Source: Cytidiella melzeri (lineage: Eukaryota > Basidiomycota > Agaricomycetes > Polyporales > Irpicaceae). From it: a DNA stretch of 64,000 nt. Under the pieces are notes generated by a model. It was not told the DNA's origin. It made no database searches and saw only the letters and a program-made list of their open reading frames with translations. Positions 1 through 13,797 of this stretch are shown in pieces (position 1 is the stretch's first letter; each line of letters starts with the position of its first letter). The DNA lies in the NCBI GenBank assembly GCA_022592445.1, contig JABYQR010000004.1, positions 62,001-126,000 on the forward strand, read 5' to 3'. The translations under genes were made by a program, and so were the position numbers.

Positions 1-206
1 ATCGCAGTGTGCTGCCATCTGTTCATCTTGTATGCCCGTCTTACTCGACTGGCATGCTCATTTACCTACGGATTACTCATTGTTGCACAGGATACCACGC
101 ATACCTCGAGCCACCATCAACAGCCGTCAACCTCGTGGTACCTTATATACTCTACATACCCCCCTCAAACCAACTTGATTTTTTCCGACTGTTTCGCCCG
201 CAGATA

Positions 207-1519
207 ATGGACCGCTATCGCTCTCCGCAGTCCTTTACCTCAGCTGCTATCACTATCGGCACTCCACGTCCATTACGCCCTCACGGTCCCGACGAAAGCA
301 CCACCACCACGAACACCCCAGCCACACGAAACCATGCTCTTCCACGACACACTCCCGTGATTCCTTCCAGAACCCCAATACTCGATGAGAATCGCGAGCT
401 TCCGCCCGATGAACATGGCGTGTTACAGTCCCTGTACACCCCTGAAGGAGCGGAGATGTTGGAGGAGGATTCGAAAACTGAAACTGCACACCATGAACAG
501 ATGGACAGAATGACCAGGACAGGTTTCATAGGATCGCTCATGAGTGGTCTCAGGAGGATACCGAAAGCTATGCAGAAGCATCATTCACGGCAGTCAATGT
601 ATGAGGAATACATGGCGGAAGCACAGGCTGAGGCTATTCGCAGCTCACAGATGAGTCCGAATATGAACCGACGTGCGTATCTGATAAACATACTGCGTCT
701 ACTACGCTCAGCATATCTATAGCTCTGGATGACATATCAGAGTCTGTCGAAGAAGACAATGCAAACGCTATCGAGCCGCAGCGTAATCAGTCTTCACAAG
801 ACACATATGATGATGGCACCACCGCAGTCCACCACGACTGGTCGCTTGCTGATTGGCCTCCCATGCGCAGCCCCATACACACAAGCTCACAGCCGGACTC
901 ACGTCACTCAAATTCAGAGTCCTCCATGAGGCCTTTGCCACCTGAGGATACCTGGGCGTATTATTTCGCCCGTATCGCTCACTTCGCGGCTTGGCTACGC
1001 GACTTGCCTTGGTCAGAGGAACGTATCGTGGCCGACTTCGTTCCTGCCAGGGACGGACGGGGCGGCTTCGGTGCTGAGAGACCTGTGAACGCATGGTACA
1101 AACCCAAAACCCGTAAAGGACAATATGACAACGAGAAAGGTAGCAATTCAATATCGCCTCCTGCTGTTCTCGTCGTCCCTGCGACGCCTCAGTCGGGTCT
1201 TAGCCCCAATTACTACAGCTATGGTGTAGCTCCTGTGCCTCCTCCCCCGATAGCGTCATCCGTGTTACGGTCGCCGTTATCCGACGACGCTGTCACCGCG
1301 ATCAGGCCCATGCGTACCCCCATGACCGCCACCAGCGCAGGACTGCCATACAACTCCCCCGGCATGTCCTCGCATGGTATGGGTCGCCATGAGCTGACGT
1401 ACAGCTGGTACTCAGACTCACCCCAGCAGTGGCCGCCGTATTTATCGCAATTTTCTTCGCCACAGACACAGACGCATACACGATTGGGTACAGAGATTTA
1501 CTTGCCTGATCGCCGGTAG
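207..1519 (+). CDS. Unrecognised, mostly disordered protein
   Basis: Two exons, 207-672 and 723-1519, joined by a 50-nt GT-AG intron, give 420 residues in one frame. I do not recognise a family. The N-terminal part is rich in Pro, Thr and Arg. A basic helix-prone stretch follows (contains SLMSGLRRIPKAM). The only block that looks folded is near residues 230-262, with the aromatic run DTWAYYFARIAHFAAWLRD. The rest is Pro/Ser/Tyr-rich. The start is the first ATG after a TATA-like ttatata at about 143; an open stretch upstream from position 9 in the same frame has no protein-like character. Nothing in the neighbourhood suggests a role. The gene structure is fairly secure, the function unknown. 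Confidence 0.65.
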
Positions 1520-1734
1520 CACGCGCTACAATCTGTACCTCGTATTATGTATGTGCATTTCTCAATAGCTAGCACCGACTTGTTGTGTACTATCCCGACC
1601 TAAGGATGTTTTCGCTACTGCGCGCTTCTTGTCAGGTTATCGATCTTGTTGATACACAGCGATATTCGCGGCCAATAACGGTGCGGGGAACGGTGAGAGT
1701 CTTGTCTTCAGACTACAACCATCTGCAGTCGGTC

Positions 1735-1799
1735 GTAAGTGTCTCTATCTACAAGCCCTGTTCTTCAGCTGAAAACATCTTCCTAGCTACCTAACGCAG
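1735..1799 (+). other. Leader intron before the dienelactone hydrolase start
   Basis: A gtaagt donor at 1735 and a cag acceptor ending at 1799 lie three bases before the ATG at 1803. Splicing joins the frame that starts at ATG 1606 (43 codons) to the hydrolase through one added codon, acc. It may be a simple 5'-UTR intron, or it may give a longer N-terminal form. Confidence 0.45.
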
Positions 1800-1802
1800 A
1801 CC

Positions 1803-3409
1803 ATGCTCATCACCAAGACCTACCACGACGTTCCGTCCGCATTGGATGCCAACGGACGTCCAATGCGTATCTTTGTCATCGCGCCAACCATCCCTGGCTA
1901 TCCCAACGCCAAGTTCCCCGGTACGATTGCGTCTGACGACTTGCTCGCTGTTTCATGATCTTCACGGCTCTCTTGACGGTTCCAGGTGTCGTCGTTTTCA
2001 GGTAACAGCCATTGTAAATCTTGGGGAATACCACGAACGCTAAGCATGCTACTTTGACAGTGAGATATACCAAGTTACCGGCCCTGTAGAGCGCTTCGCA
2101 GGCCAGATTGCCAGTCAAGGGTACGTTGTCGGTGAGCATCGATCTCCCTGAATGGGACCTCAATGATACTACACTGACCGCCTTGGAATAGCATGTCCCT
2201 CGAGCTATCACGAGTTCGAGGGTCCGGAAGCCATCCCCTACGACAATGAAGGTGCGAAGTCGCAACGTTACCTCTCATAACCTCGATAAATCATTGATTC
2301 TTCTCTCAAATGTCAGGTACCGATCGCGGCAACCAGTACAAGGTAAGGATAGAGAACAACTGGTTCAAGATGTGACGCTACATCCGTGGCTTTTCCAACG
2401 ACAGATTGAGAAAACTGTCGCCGCGTATGACGAAGTACGTCAATAATCCTTTATTAAATGGCCAATATCATGTTAAACGCGTACGCCTAGTAGGATGCGA
2501 CGCTGTCTATTGATTTACTGTGCTCCTTGAAGAACTGCAACGGCAGGATCGCAGGTCTGTTTCAACGTAGCACTCCTTCTGGTGATACCAGACCAACAGA
2601 ATTACAGCTACGGGAATGTGCCTTGGCGGACACTTGGTGAGATGATTCTTGAGCTAAAGTGGGAAGAACAGCTTTTGACCATGACTGTAGGCATTTCGTG
2701 TGAGTTGCCATCCTTGCAGACAGTAGTTGCTGATAGTACGCATGATATAAGTTGACATACGGCGCGATATTATCCAGGCTGCATTCGACCCACGTGTGAA
2801 AGCAGCGTTTTGCTGGTTTGCCACTGACGTGCATTCCGCAACTCTCGGGAAGGGCAAGAGCGACGATTCGCTCGCTCGCGTCAGGAAAGGGGACATGACA
2901 GGGAAAGCAGAGTTAGTGGTATGTGGTCAACTCTCTACACTGACTACCCAAATCTGCTTGAATGCCGACATTATGTTTTTTTTTTTGCTGTCCAAAGATG
3001 GTCTTTGGTAAACAGGTCCGTCGTTGCTGAATCACCAAACATCTGACGACACTCTGACCGACCATGTCACTCGATGTTACCTCTGGGGGATACCAAAATA
3101 TATAGGATACTCACGTCCCTCGTTCCGGACGAGACCTCATCCGCGCAACTCTGGAAGATGCAAAGGTTCCAACTTCGGTACGCATCCCACCTACTCTTTG
3201 GCGACCGATCTCGCTGAGGTATGCAAGTCTAGTTCCTCGAGGTACAAGCACAGCATGCCTTCATCCGTGACGAGTCGTCCAAGGGTCGTTGGGATGCAGC
3301 ATTGACTCGTTCATTGTTCGCGTTCATGATGGAAGTGTTTGAACGTACCGTTGGTCGTGATCTCGGAGAGCCAGTTGGGATCGCGGGAGAACCTGAGCAT
3401 GTCTGCTAA
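1803..3409 (+). CDS. Dienelactone hydrolase family protein
   Basis: Alpha/beta hydrolase of the carboxymethylenebutenolidase type; the family opens dienelactone rings in aromatic breakdown, and many fungal members have unknown substrates. Thirteen exons (1803-1920, 1986-2001, 2061-2131, 2192-2251, 2317-2342, 2405-2434, 2494-2554, 2608-2636, 2691-2699, 2778-2918, 2998-3015, 3106-3177, 3233-3409) give 275 residues with every phase matching. The triad is visible: Cys132 in TGMCLGGH, Asp194 in KQDTHVP, His225 in AQHAF, with spacing normal for the family. The start MLITKTYHDVP lies directly before the core. Two exons are only 16 and 9 nt. The gene converges on the aldehyde dehydrogenase, so shared aromatic metabolism is possible but only an inference. 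Confidence 0.9.
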
Positions 3410-3620
3410 ACCGAAGAAAGGTGCATCGAGAACATCTTTGTATATGACAATATCCATCCGCCTGTGTAAGTACACGTCGTTGCGAAGTTCGAGCTCAAGA
3501 GTAATTGTAGCCCAAAAAAATCGGTGATCAGAGCCTTCTCACTTGTAGCATAGAGAACTCATGAGGTCGTATTTCTCCTTTGTGTACGGATAGTACCGAG
3601 CCGCAAACTTGGGTTCCTCC

Positions 3621-5520
3621 CTAGTGCACGTCGTGATCAGTAATCGGCCCACTCCTCAAAATGTCAACATACGAAGCGGGGATATCCAACTGCGCTCGGT
3701 CTTGCGAGAACGTTTTGAAAGACCACCATCCATGCCACGCGCCATCTACGGAGATAATTGTCAGCGATCGTGCATAAGTACTACTCGCGAGTAGGTTTTG
3801 GTGCATCATAAGCCATGCCCCAACCCACAGTATATCTTCCAGCGACGATGAATGTTTTTTTTGACTTACATCCAGAATCGCCTCGTCCACCAAACGGAAT
3901 TTCATCCGCTAACTGAGGTTTAGTCCGTGGTCAAATCAATAGCTGTCGACTGCTTACCTCCCAGCATGGAGACTGTGTCACCAAATTGAAGTGTGCCGCT
4001 GTCGGTCTGCTCGAGAACTGGGGCGAATTCATCAGGTCAAAGTATACGATCGATTGCAGCAAAGCTCACGTTTCTTCTTCGTTTCTTCACTGTTGGTGAA
4101 CCCATAGACTGTGAGGGTCTTAGGCCTACATACCAATAGATCGTCACTGTCATGTTTTGTTTGAATGATGTTCACGTACAAACTACGAATGATCTGTATG
4201 GCGTCTTCAATTGTATCCACAGCAATGACCGGATGAATAGGACCGAATATCTCTCTACAGCACAGACTGTGTTAAAGAGCTATCCTTGCGCGGCAGCGGT
4301 AGGTATGATCATGACTCACTCGCCCATCAGAACGTCGTCCAGCCTAACCTCTGTGACTATCGTCGGCTCAATCCTGACACCATCCTCGAGCTGTTCATGT
4401 TTGCCTCCGATGAGAATTTTGCCTTTCGTCGCCTCTATCAGCTTTAGCAGACGTTCCGCATGCCGCTCGCTGACAATTTTTCCCCACTTCGTGTTGGGCG
4501 CGAATGCGCCGCTAGGCCAGAAGGATTTGTAGGTTCTTTGAAGCGCCTCCAAGAAGTCCGCGTAAACGGAGCGCAGGACAACCGTGTAATCCGGAGACAC
4601 ACACAGCTACGGTGAGTGCGGTGAGCGTGACTGAAATATACGTGGGTCATGGCAAGCCTTACCTGACCAGCGTTCTGCGCTTTACCAAACAGAATTCGCC
4701 TCGCAGCGAGATCGAGGTCGTAGCCAGCGTCGACGACCACGGGACTCTTGCCACCTAGTTCGAGGGTCACTGGGGTAACATACTTTGCTGCCGCTGCTGC
4801 CACTATACGCCCCACATCAACGCCGCCTGTATACATGATATGATCCCAGCGAAGGCTCAACAGAGCGGTTGTTTCGGGTGCTGCTCCGTTTACTACTATG
4901 AACGCGGAAGGTTCAAGGTACTTTGGGACGAGTTCGGCCATTAGGGCCGCACAACTGGCAGTGACCTCAGATGGTTTCAAAACGACCGCGCAACCTGCTG
5001 CAATGGCACCCACAAGGGGTTTGAACGTGAGTGTGAATGGATAATTCCAGGGACTGGGGAAGGCATGTGAGCAAGCTCTGCATGGAGTCTCACGGTACAG
5101 TGCGTACGATATTATAACAACGACACCCTTGGGAACCTGATGAATAACTGCATTCCAGGTGCGGTGACTGGGCTCCATTGGCGGCTTCACAGACGCTGTC
5201 CATTCCTCAAGGTTGTTTAGGGCGAGTTTGGCGTTGCCAATCACCCCTGCGACCTCCATCAGGGCAGATTCCTGGTCAGGCTTGCGGAGGTCTAACCAGA
5301 GAGCATGCTCTATCGCCTTTTTGTTCTCCTGGAACATGCGGATGAGTTGATGTAGCTGCTGCCTGCGCCACTCCAAAGGACGTGTGATACCAGAGGCGAA
5401 CGTCTTGTGTAATCGACCATGGACCTAGTAGCGGGAGATCAGTCGAAGCATTACCAGGACTGAGTTGTTGCGTACATCGGATATGTCTTGTGCGGACGTA
5501 TACACTAGTTTGTCGGCCAT
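3621..5520 (-). CDS. Aldehyde dehydrogenase, ALDH3-like
   Basis: NAD(P)-dependent aldehyde dehydrogenase that oxidises aldehydes to acids. Nine exons (5520-5476, 5424-5108, 5053-4663, 4606-4320, 4254-4180, 4125-4070, 4017-3958, 3908-3870, 3745-3621) give 464 residues, in frame at every junction. Catalytic residues are Glu219 in TLELGGKSP and Cys253 in QNAGQLCVSPDY, 34 apart as is normal. The splice at 5107/5054 restores IISPWNYPF, and the last one restores GDSGYGAWHG before the C-terminal FKTFSQDR. The length and ending resemble the ALDH3/fatty-aldehyde class. There is no obvious C-terminal membrane anchor, so it is probably soluble. The substrate cannot be read from sequence. Confidence 0.93.
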
Positions 5521-6167
5521 GTTTGAGTAGAAACGAGGTACAACAATTGGGGACAGGAGACTAGTCTCCTTAGGCTGCAAGGCATTTATACTACTGGCGT
5601 GAGAGTACGAGTGTTCCGCTAAGGCTGCCTGATTGCCTCCCACAATGCTCGCATGGAGCCATCTTGTCTGTAGAGATGATGAGTACGTGTGGTCTATACG
5701 GGAGTAGGAGGTCCTTACCTTGATTTACTGTTTGCCACAGGTACCCGCAGCTCATTGACAGTCTTGTGCGGGAATGCGTGGTGCACGTTTTGCAGGTAGC
5801 CTGCATGGACGATGTGCTTGAGAGCTGAGCGTTCATACGACTACCGAGAATTAGACTTGCACTCACCACACGTACCCGCCAGAGTCGGGTTAACCCCACC
5901 GCCATCACACCGACACCTGCACATGCCGTACTGCGTAGCGATACAAACGATGCAACTTCTCATTCGCAACATAGTAGAGAACTATCGCTATAGAAACATT
6001 CGACCAACATGGATGCAGGCCGGCGAGTCGTTATGAAGATACAACAAAAGGAGAGGATGGGACAGTTACAAAGCTTGCGTCGAATACCAATGCGTGATGC
6101 GTGAGACAAGAAACGAAAGAAAGCAGAGACCGAGAGAGAAAACGAGAATACAGATAATCTATACACT
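5521..6167. other. Intergenic, nothing convincing
   Basis: Upstream of the aldehyde dehydrogenase and downstream of tef1. It holds the tef1 3'-UTR and the ALDH promoter. Short open frames here (for example complement 5591-5908) have no protein-like composition and are not called. Confidence 0.5.
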
Positions 6168-7890
<1,723 letters not shown>

Positions 7891-7899
7891 TTTTGATAG

Positions 7900-8088
7900 C
7901 TGAATGGAAAGCAGGGATGAGTAAATATTGATTGAAGGTGAAGCAGATCGTTTGTCAAAGCAAAGGACGATCGTTTTGTGTATGTCGAAAAATTAAGGTT
8001 ATCGTGTTGTTTTTTCAAGCCGCAGCGTCATGCTGGCGCATCTTGCTGGGGTGCGAGGGTGAAAAAAATAAGAATCTGGAAGACTTAC
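7900..8088 (-). other. Probable tef1 leader intron
   Basis: On the minus strand a gtaagtct donor (8088) and a ttccattcag acceptor (7900) flank 189 nt, leaving a 9-nt leader exon before the tef1 ATG. Upstream, the tef1 sense strand is a long C/T-rich tract (about 8090-8160), typical of strong fungal promoters near transcription starts. RNA evidence would confirm it. Confidence 0.6.
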
Positions 8089-8670
8089 TTGAAAGTGTGA
8101 AAGAGAGTAAAGGAAGGGGGCGAGAGGAGAGGCGGTGGAAGATGAAGGTTAAGAAGAAACGGCGAGGGTTGAGGGTGTCCTGGCTTATGTACGTTTCTAA
8201 GCCTCCAGAAATTTTAGAGATCGATGCATCAGATATCACACCGGCGTTCGTATCCGGGCACTCCACCGACTGCCGGCCGGAGCCGCCACATGACTCGTCC
8301 ATGTGCAAAAATAAATTCTGTAATTTAAACTCAGTCTTTACTTCTACAGTACTACAGGTGTCGTATCGCTGGTAGATGGTGGTGATAATGCGAGAACGGA
8401 CGGTGTGTGCTACTTATACAATTGAATGCGACATGCAGGGGCGACAGAGAACTTGAGATGCGGCAATGATAACATTTTCACGGGCGGGTTTCGACCGTTT
8501 GAAGGGACGACACCGTGGATTGAACACTGATAATGGCAACGAGGCGACACGCAATGCTGAAGGCTGAGGCCATCAGATAAATGTACCTGCACCGCACAAC
8601 TTGTAACCCAGTTAATATTGTTTTACTGGCGAACTCTAGGACCCGTACCGTAATCGTAAGGCATACCAAT
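8089..8670 (-). promoter_or_regulatory. tef1 promoter region and kinase 3' flank
   Basis: 582 nt between the inferred tef1 leader exon and the stop codon of the next gene. The part nearest tef1 is pyrimidine-rich on the sense strand. I see no further gene here. Confidence 0.4.
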
Positions 8671-10786
8671 TCAGAGCCTAAGCTCCGCGCTCCAACCGCC
8701 ATGGCCACTGAGGAAGCGACAAGACAGGATTTTCTCAAATGTTGGTCGCGCCCCGACTTCCAGCTGTAGACATGCCCTTACGAGGGCTGCAGCGTCGCCG
8801 AGAGCTCCACCGCCGTCTGGTTCTTCACCCTCTCTCTCCTTACCATCCCCGCACCTCTCGTCTATGCCTATCGCCGCGTTGCAGAAGGGCGATTCCAGGC
8901 CTTCCTGTGCCTCCGCTGCTGTTGTGAATGGGCATTCTCCAACAAGCATCACGTACGCCACAACGCCAAAAGCCCACACATCCTGCTCCTTTCCGTGATA
9001 TCTCTCACCTCGCAGAATCTCTGGACCCGCGTAATCTAGCCTTTGGAAGAATCGCTTTCAGGCGAGGTCATACTGGTACATGCAGAATGAACTCACGTGC
9101 CGCTAAATGTATCCCATCCACCTTTCTTAACCAGTCCAGAGCTACCAAAGTCTATTAAAACACACTTGCCGTCTGGCCCAAGGACGACGTTCTCGTCTTT
9201 GATGTCACGATGAACTGGATAGGAAGTTATGAAACTAGCCGGTGCACATGTTCACAAGACTCACCAATGCCTTTCGAGTGTAAGAAAGTCATAGCGTCAG
9301 CGATTTGACCTAGGTAGCTCCTGATTAAAGCGCTCGGCAGGCCATGGGGATAGCTCTCTACAAGGTCAAATAGGTCGGAAGGTGGTGAGGGCTCGTTCGG
9401 TATTGGCTCCGCTGTCGTTGATGGTAGTACAAGATAATAATAGTGGTTGTCTTCGAAGAAATCGAGCAGCGGACATATATTGGGATGGCCATTTACGATC
9501 TTCCCTTCGATCCAGAAAGGGTCACGGTCTGAAGTAAATCTTAAGGGATCCCATGGTCTGCGCGGGGGAAGGATGTACGAAGTAGATGATATCGCCGACA
9601 TAACATATATCTCTATAGGAATAGTGCCGTATTTTGGGTGGCGTTTCCAGCAGTCGGCCAAAATACGAGACTTGATGATCTGCTTGATGACCAGCGGCGG
9701 CTGTGCGGGGAGCATTGATGAGTGCAAAGAAAAGCAAAAAAAAAAAAAGCGCACTCCTAAGGAACCGTCAAGCGTCATTTCCCTTGCACGTTTCACCAAG
9801 CCATATGCACCTCGTCCCATCTCGCCTTCTATAACGAATTCGGAGATGCTCCGCTCTCCTACGGTCGGGGTCTTATCCGCACCGGGCGTTGGAGGACCTA
9901 TACTGCTGGCCACGCTCAAAAAGCTTGCTGCGCTATTTGCTCGAACCAGCTTTTGTGGAGCTATGGGCGGAGGCGACGGTGGGCGAGAAGATACGATTGA
10001 TACACGGCCTGCTATAAGAGACACTCTTTGATGCGATGAACGCCTGCGCGAGCGAGGCCTGTCGGGATCACCGCCTAATCGTGGTGATGATTGGGATGAG
10101 ATGAGTGGCGAATGGTTTGTCGACATGGTGATTGGCGACATCGGTCTGGGAGAAGAACAACGCGATTGTGCGGGAGAGTGAAAGAATGACCCCGAAGCGT
10201 AGCTTCCAGTGTACAGAGGCGCTGTCTGTATCGGAATCAATGCAGAAGAGGAGTTTCTTGAGGATGAAGGTCCAGAGCTCCAGGGAGCGTAGCTCTTGCC
10301 TTGAGTCGCAGGTGCCGTGTGCAGAGGTTGCGCCTCGACATTCGATGCCTGTTCGCGATCTAGACTAGAATGCTCGTCGTTCTGATCTCCTTTCCAGTTG
10401 AATCCGCGCCCAATCGAGGTGACCCCCCAGCCTCCCCCGACACTGGCGGCGCGATGGAGCTTGGACCCTGCCTGAGGCGCCACCCAGGCATCGTCGTCGA
10501 AAGTGAGATCCACAGTGGTCGCGGTAGAAAGCATCACTCTGATGAATAGACCTCCTCCCTTGTCGACGAGAAAAGCCTGCAGATGGGGGTGGTGAGGAAG
10601 AGCGGACGGAGGAGCACTGCGAGAGCGGCAAGCAGCCTGGGAGCGCAGAGTTGGCATACCCCGGTGCTGCAAGAGCATCTTGACTCGATCACCTGACTTT
10701 TGGCGGCTCTGACGGCATCGGGATGTCCAAAGATAGTCCTCGGGTTCTGAGTCTGAGTCGGAATACACCTCGTCGTCTTTGTTCAT
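8671..10786 (-). CDS. PSK1: PAS-kinase-like Ser/Thr protein kinase (Psk1/Psk2 type)
   Basis: Four exons (10786-9755, 9700-9265, 9214-9097, 9040-8671) give 651 residues. The first ~315 residues are acidic then Ser/Pro-rich and look disordered. The C-terminal kinase domain has the Gly loop GRGAYG (about 324-329), the Lys of LVIKQI, catalytic HRDIKDEN (His491-Asp493) and IDFGSSG (Asp511). [15 protein letters not shown] and DLFDLVE match the PAS kinase group, which in yeast tunes glycogen synthesis, translation and sugar use. I see no PAS domain. An insert of about 45 residues rich in Trp, Pro and Arg sits before [12 protein letters not shown]. After the DVWAFGVV helix there is a low-complexity Gly/Glu stretch. 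Kinase class is secure, the PSK assignment good. Confidence 0.88.
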
Positions 10787-11261
10787 GGGGAGGCAATGCT
10801 GTCGAGTCGTGAACGTTGGACAACGCTGGACAGGACGTTTGCAGAGAGGAGGTCAGAAGCGAAAAGCGTTTGTGGTGTTTTCGGCTGTCTGCGCGTCACG
10901 CTTATCTTCTCCTTTTCAATCAAGTGAATACTCCAGCAGCTGGAGCCGGATACAGGATTTTGTATTGGACAGACGTGTGCAACCGACCGCTCTAGTGTGC
11001 GCAACGAGTCTCAAGGGCATCTACACAGCGAGCGGAAAGGGGCTCCTGAGCGATTTGGACATAAAGAGATTGCAAACTCCCATATCATTGGGAAATCAGC
11101 CGGTCATTGAGCGCGCAACAAGAACTTAGGCCGGTCAGTCCGGTCAGTCCGAGTGAGTTTCCGGGGTCTCTTGCCGAGTTTCCCACAGTCCAGCGCGGCA
11201 ACACCGAGGTCGTCAGCAAGCATACACCAAACTCGTCCGCCCCTCCGTCATCGTCAAAACC
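10787..11261. promoter_or_regulatory. Divergent promoter between the kinase and eL32
   Basis: 475 nt between divergent genes. It contains a short tandem repeat of ccggtcagt (two copies, about 11131-11150). No gene is seen. Confidence 0.45.
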
Positions 11262-11460
11262 GTAAGTATACCCAATGATGCTGCTTGAATGACTGCCTGG
11301 CTCTTTGCGAGTCGAATGCTACCAATATCGTGCTGGTTTCCTCGGACGACACAGATGGATGGACTAAGATGCGCATGGATGTATCAGGACGCGTTTATAT
11401 TCCCCTTACACTTCCCGCCGTCTTTCCTACCCTCGTTCTGACTCTCTGTGCCCACTTTAG
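11262..11460 (+). other. Probable eL32 leader intron
   Basis: A gtaagt donor at 11262 and a ttag acceptor ending at 11460 leave six leader bases (tccgcc) before ATG 11467. Leader introns just before the start are common in fungal ribosomal-protein genes. Confidence 0.55.
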
Positions 11461-11466
11461 TCCGCC

Positions 11467-12088
11467 ATGGCCAACCTTACCATTATCAAGAAGCGGACCA
11501 AGCCTTTCAAGTTAGTGTGACAAGTCCTGCGGGGTATGCTCGCGCTGTATTCATTACTTTGCAATCCTTCACAGGCGCCACCAGTCGGATCGTTACAAGA
11601 GCGTAAAGGAGGCATGGCGGAAACCCAAGGGTATCGATAACAGGGTGCGACGCCGCTTTAAGGGCCAGCTTCCTATGCCGAAGGTGCGTGCATTTGGCAC
11701 AATGCTTTCAAAAGGTATGCTTAAAGTGACGCTGTTTGTAAAATTAGATCGGTTATGGCAGCAACAAGAAGGTACGATCATTAGTCTCAGCATGTACATA
11801 GTGAACTGACGATGGACAAACAGACCCGTCACCTTCTCCCCAACGGCTTGAAAAAGTTTCTGGTCAGCAACGTCCGAGAGGTAGACCTTCTCCTGATGCA
11901 CAACAAAAGCTTCGCGGCCGAGATCGCCCACAACGTCAGCAGTCGCAACCGTATCGTCATTCTTGAAAGGTGCGTTATGTTGCATTGACGGCTTGTGAGC
12001 GTCTGAATGACGGGTTTGATTTTACAGAGCGAAGGCGTTGGGCGTGAAGGTCACAAACGCTGCTGCTCGTCTGCGTTCAGAGGAGTAA
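11467..12088 (+). CDS. RPL32: 60S ribosomal protein eL32
   Basis: Structural protein of the large ribosomal subunit. Five exons (11467-11510, 11575-11683, 11748-11771, 11824-11969, 12028-12088) give 127 residues, close to the yeast length. The protein starts [20 protein letters not shown]. Recognisable blocks are SWRKPKG-like [29 protein letters not shown], and the C-terminal [20 protein letters not shown]. It is strongly basic. All phases match. The start has a good context (ccgccATGG) and follows a probable leader intron. Confidence 0.96.
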
Positions 12089-12298
12089 TCTGCTGTTGCT
12101 TTCGATTCTGTTTCACTCGTTGCTCTGTTCCACCACACCGCCATGTATTCATTTGCATAAGCCGAAGATAAATATGCAAACCATGCTTCAGGCCTAGACT
12201 GTTTGATAGCCGTGAGAAACACGAGATCGATCATCACATTCGTGAGTTACTCGTGAGCTCGCGAAATCTCAATACTCTCCGTCTTTCTACCAACACGG

Positions 12299-13676
12299 AT
12301 GGCACAACATTCGAACGCGATGTTGACAAGGTAGTTTGCAATACTAGCATTACCTTGTGCCGGTCGTACTGAACGGATCGATATAGGAGCGCTTCGCACG
12401 CAGATTCGTGGTACACCGGAAATAGTTGAGGCAGCTGTATATCACGGCTTACTTTCTCTAACAACGCTATGCAGGACAGAAATTAGATGCTGAGTTGTCC
12501 AAGAATTTGGCAGCTGTAGAATCCTCGGACGGCTTCGCGCCACCAGTCTCAGGCTGTAAAGCCATCATTGCACCGTAAGCCGCGCACCCTCTCCAGTCAG
12601 TATCTATGAGTAATCTCCACGACTGCGCGACACAGACACGCAGGTTATTCGTATTCAGGTCCTGCAGCAGCTTGGGCTTACAAGAGCATTGACACAGCCG
12701 GAATGTGAGTCCATGTGGTCTTCGGAACGTCACGCATTTTCATGTACTGTATCTCATCTTCAGCAAGCGGGTCTTCATCCTCGGACCCTCCCACCACGTA
12801 TATTTGGACGGCTGTGCGTTGTCTAGCTGTGCAGAATACACGACACCTCTAGGGAATCTACCGATTGATCGTGATAGTGAGTGTTTGGCAGTGTGCGGTC
12901 ATTGTTGCCGTTGCCTACTGATGGCACCTGTAGCTGTCGCAAAGCTTTCAGAGACGGAGCTATTCTCCGCTATGGATCTACAGACAGATGAGGATGAGCA
13001 CAGCATCGAGATGCATCTCCCATACGTCCGCAAAGTGTTTGAAGGGTGAATATCATCTTGTCCTCTGGCTCCCGTCTCACATAAACTTGAACTCAACAGG
13101 AAGGACATATCTATCATCCCAATCCTTGTCGGTGCGATCAACAAAGAAAAGGAAGAGCTCTATGGGAAGACATTGGCACCATATCTCGCTGCTGCAGATA
13201 CCATTTGCGTGGTCTCAAGTGATTTTTGCCACTGGTAAGAGATGCTCGTCTCAAACTAGGGACCAGAGCTAATGCTGTCATGCAGGGGTACACGCTTCCA
13301 ATATACACACTATTACACACAAGCACCGCCAGCGCAGGTCGTACGACTTTCACGTTCCAACTCTTCGTCTTCGGATCTGTCCAAGTATCCAATTCACGCC
13401 TCTATTCGAGCTCTTGATCACGAGGCGATGGAGTTACTGACCATGCCGCCTTCCACCGCCTCTCTTGCTCACCATGACTTTGCGGAATATTTGCGGCGAA
13501 CGAAGAACACGATATGTGGTCGTCATCCAATCGGCGTACTAATGGGAGCTCTAACTGCCTTGGAACGAGAAGGAAGACATCCTACCCTGAAGTGGGTTAA
13601 GTACGAGCAGAGCAGCCAGTGCTTGAATATCAATGACTCTAGCGTAAGCTATGCCAGCGGTTTCGTCACTTTCTGA
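12299..13676 (+). CDS. MHO1: MEMO family protein
   Basis: Member of the MEMO1/Mho1 family, which has the fold of class III extradiol dioxygenases; proposed roles in other eukaryotes include redox signalling and metal binding. Eight exons (12299-12330, 12387-12424, 12475-12574, 12636-12704, 12764-12876, 12934-13045, 13100-13234, 13286-13676) give 329 residues. Family motifs appear in order: ASHADSWYTGN at the N terminus, IIAPHAGYSYSGPAAAWAY, LGPSHHVYLDGCALS, EHSIEMHLPY, SSDFCHWGTRFQYT and the HDFAEYLRRTKNTICGR block. The conserved His and Cys residues that cluster in the family pocket are present. An insert rich in Ser (after QAPPAQV) is longer than in animal members. It lies in tandem behind eL32. 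Confidence 0.93.
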
Positions 13677-13797
13677 TACGCAGCTAGTCATTTTCGAGTA
13701 CAATGGACCCTCTCTGTAGGCAATATGATGAATGTACAATCTTCTAACTCCGAGGTAACAAGACACCTGTGTATGAGTTATCACGGCACGCACACAA

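Noticed and set aside
9..206. N-terminal extension of the first gene
   Set aside because: The frame is open, but the residues are Cys/Tyr-rich and unlike the protein that follows; a TATA-like box at about 143 suggests untranslated sequence.
7932..8375. 147-codon plus-strand frame upstream of tef1
   Set aside because: It is made of the purine-rich complement of the tef1 leader and promoter tract (Lys/Arg/Glu runs), with no domain.
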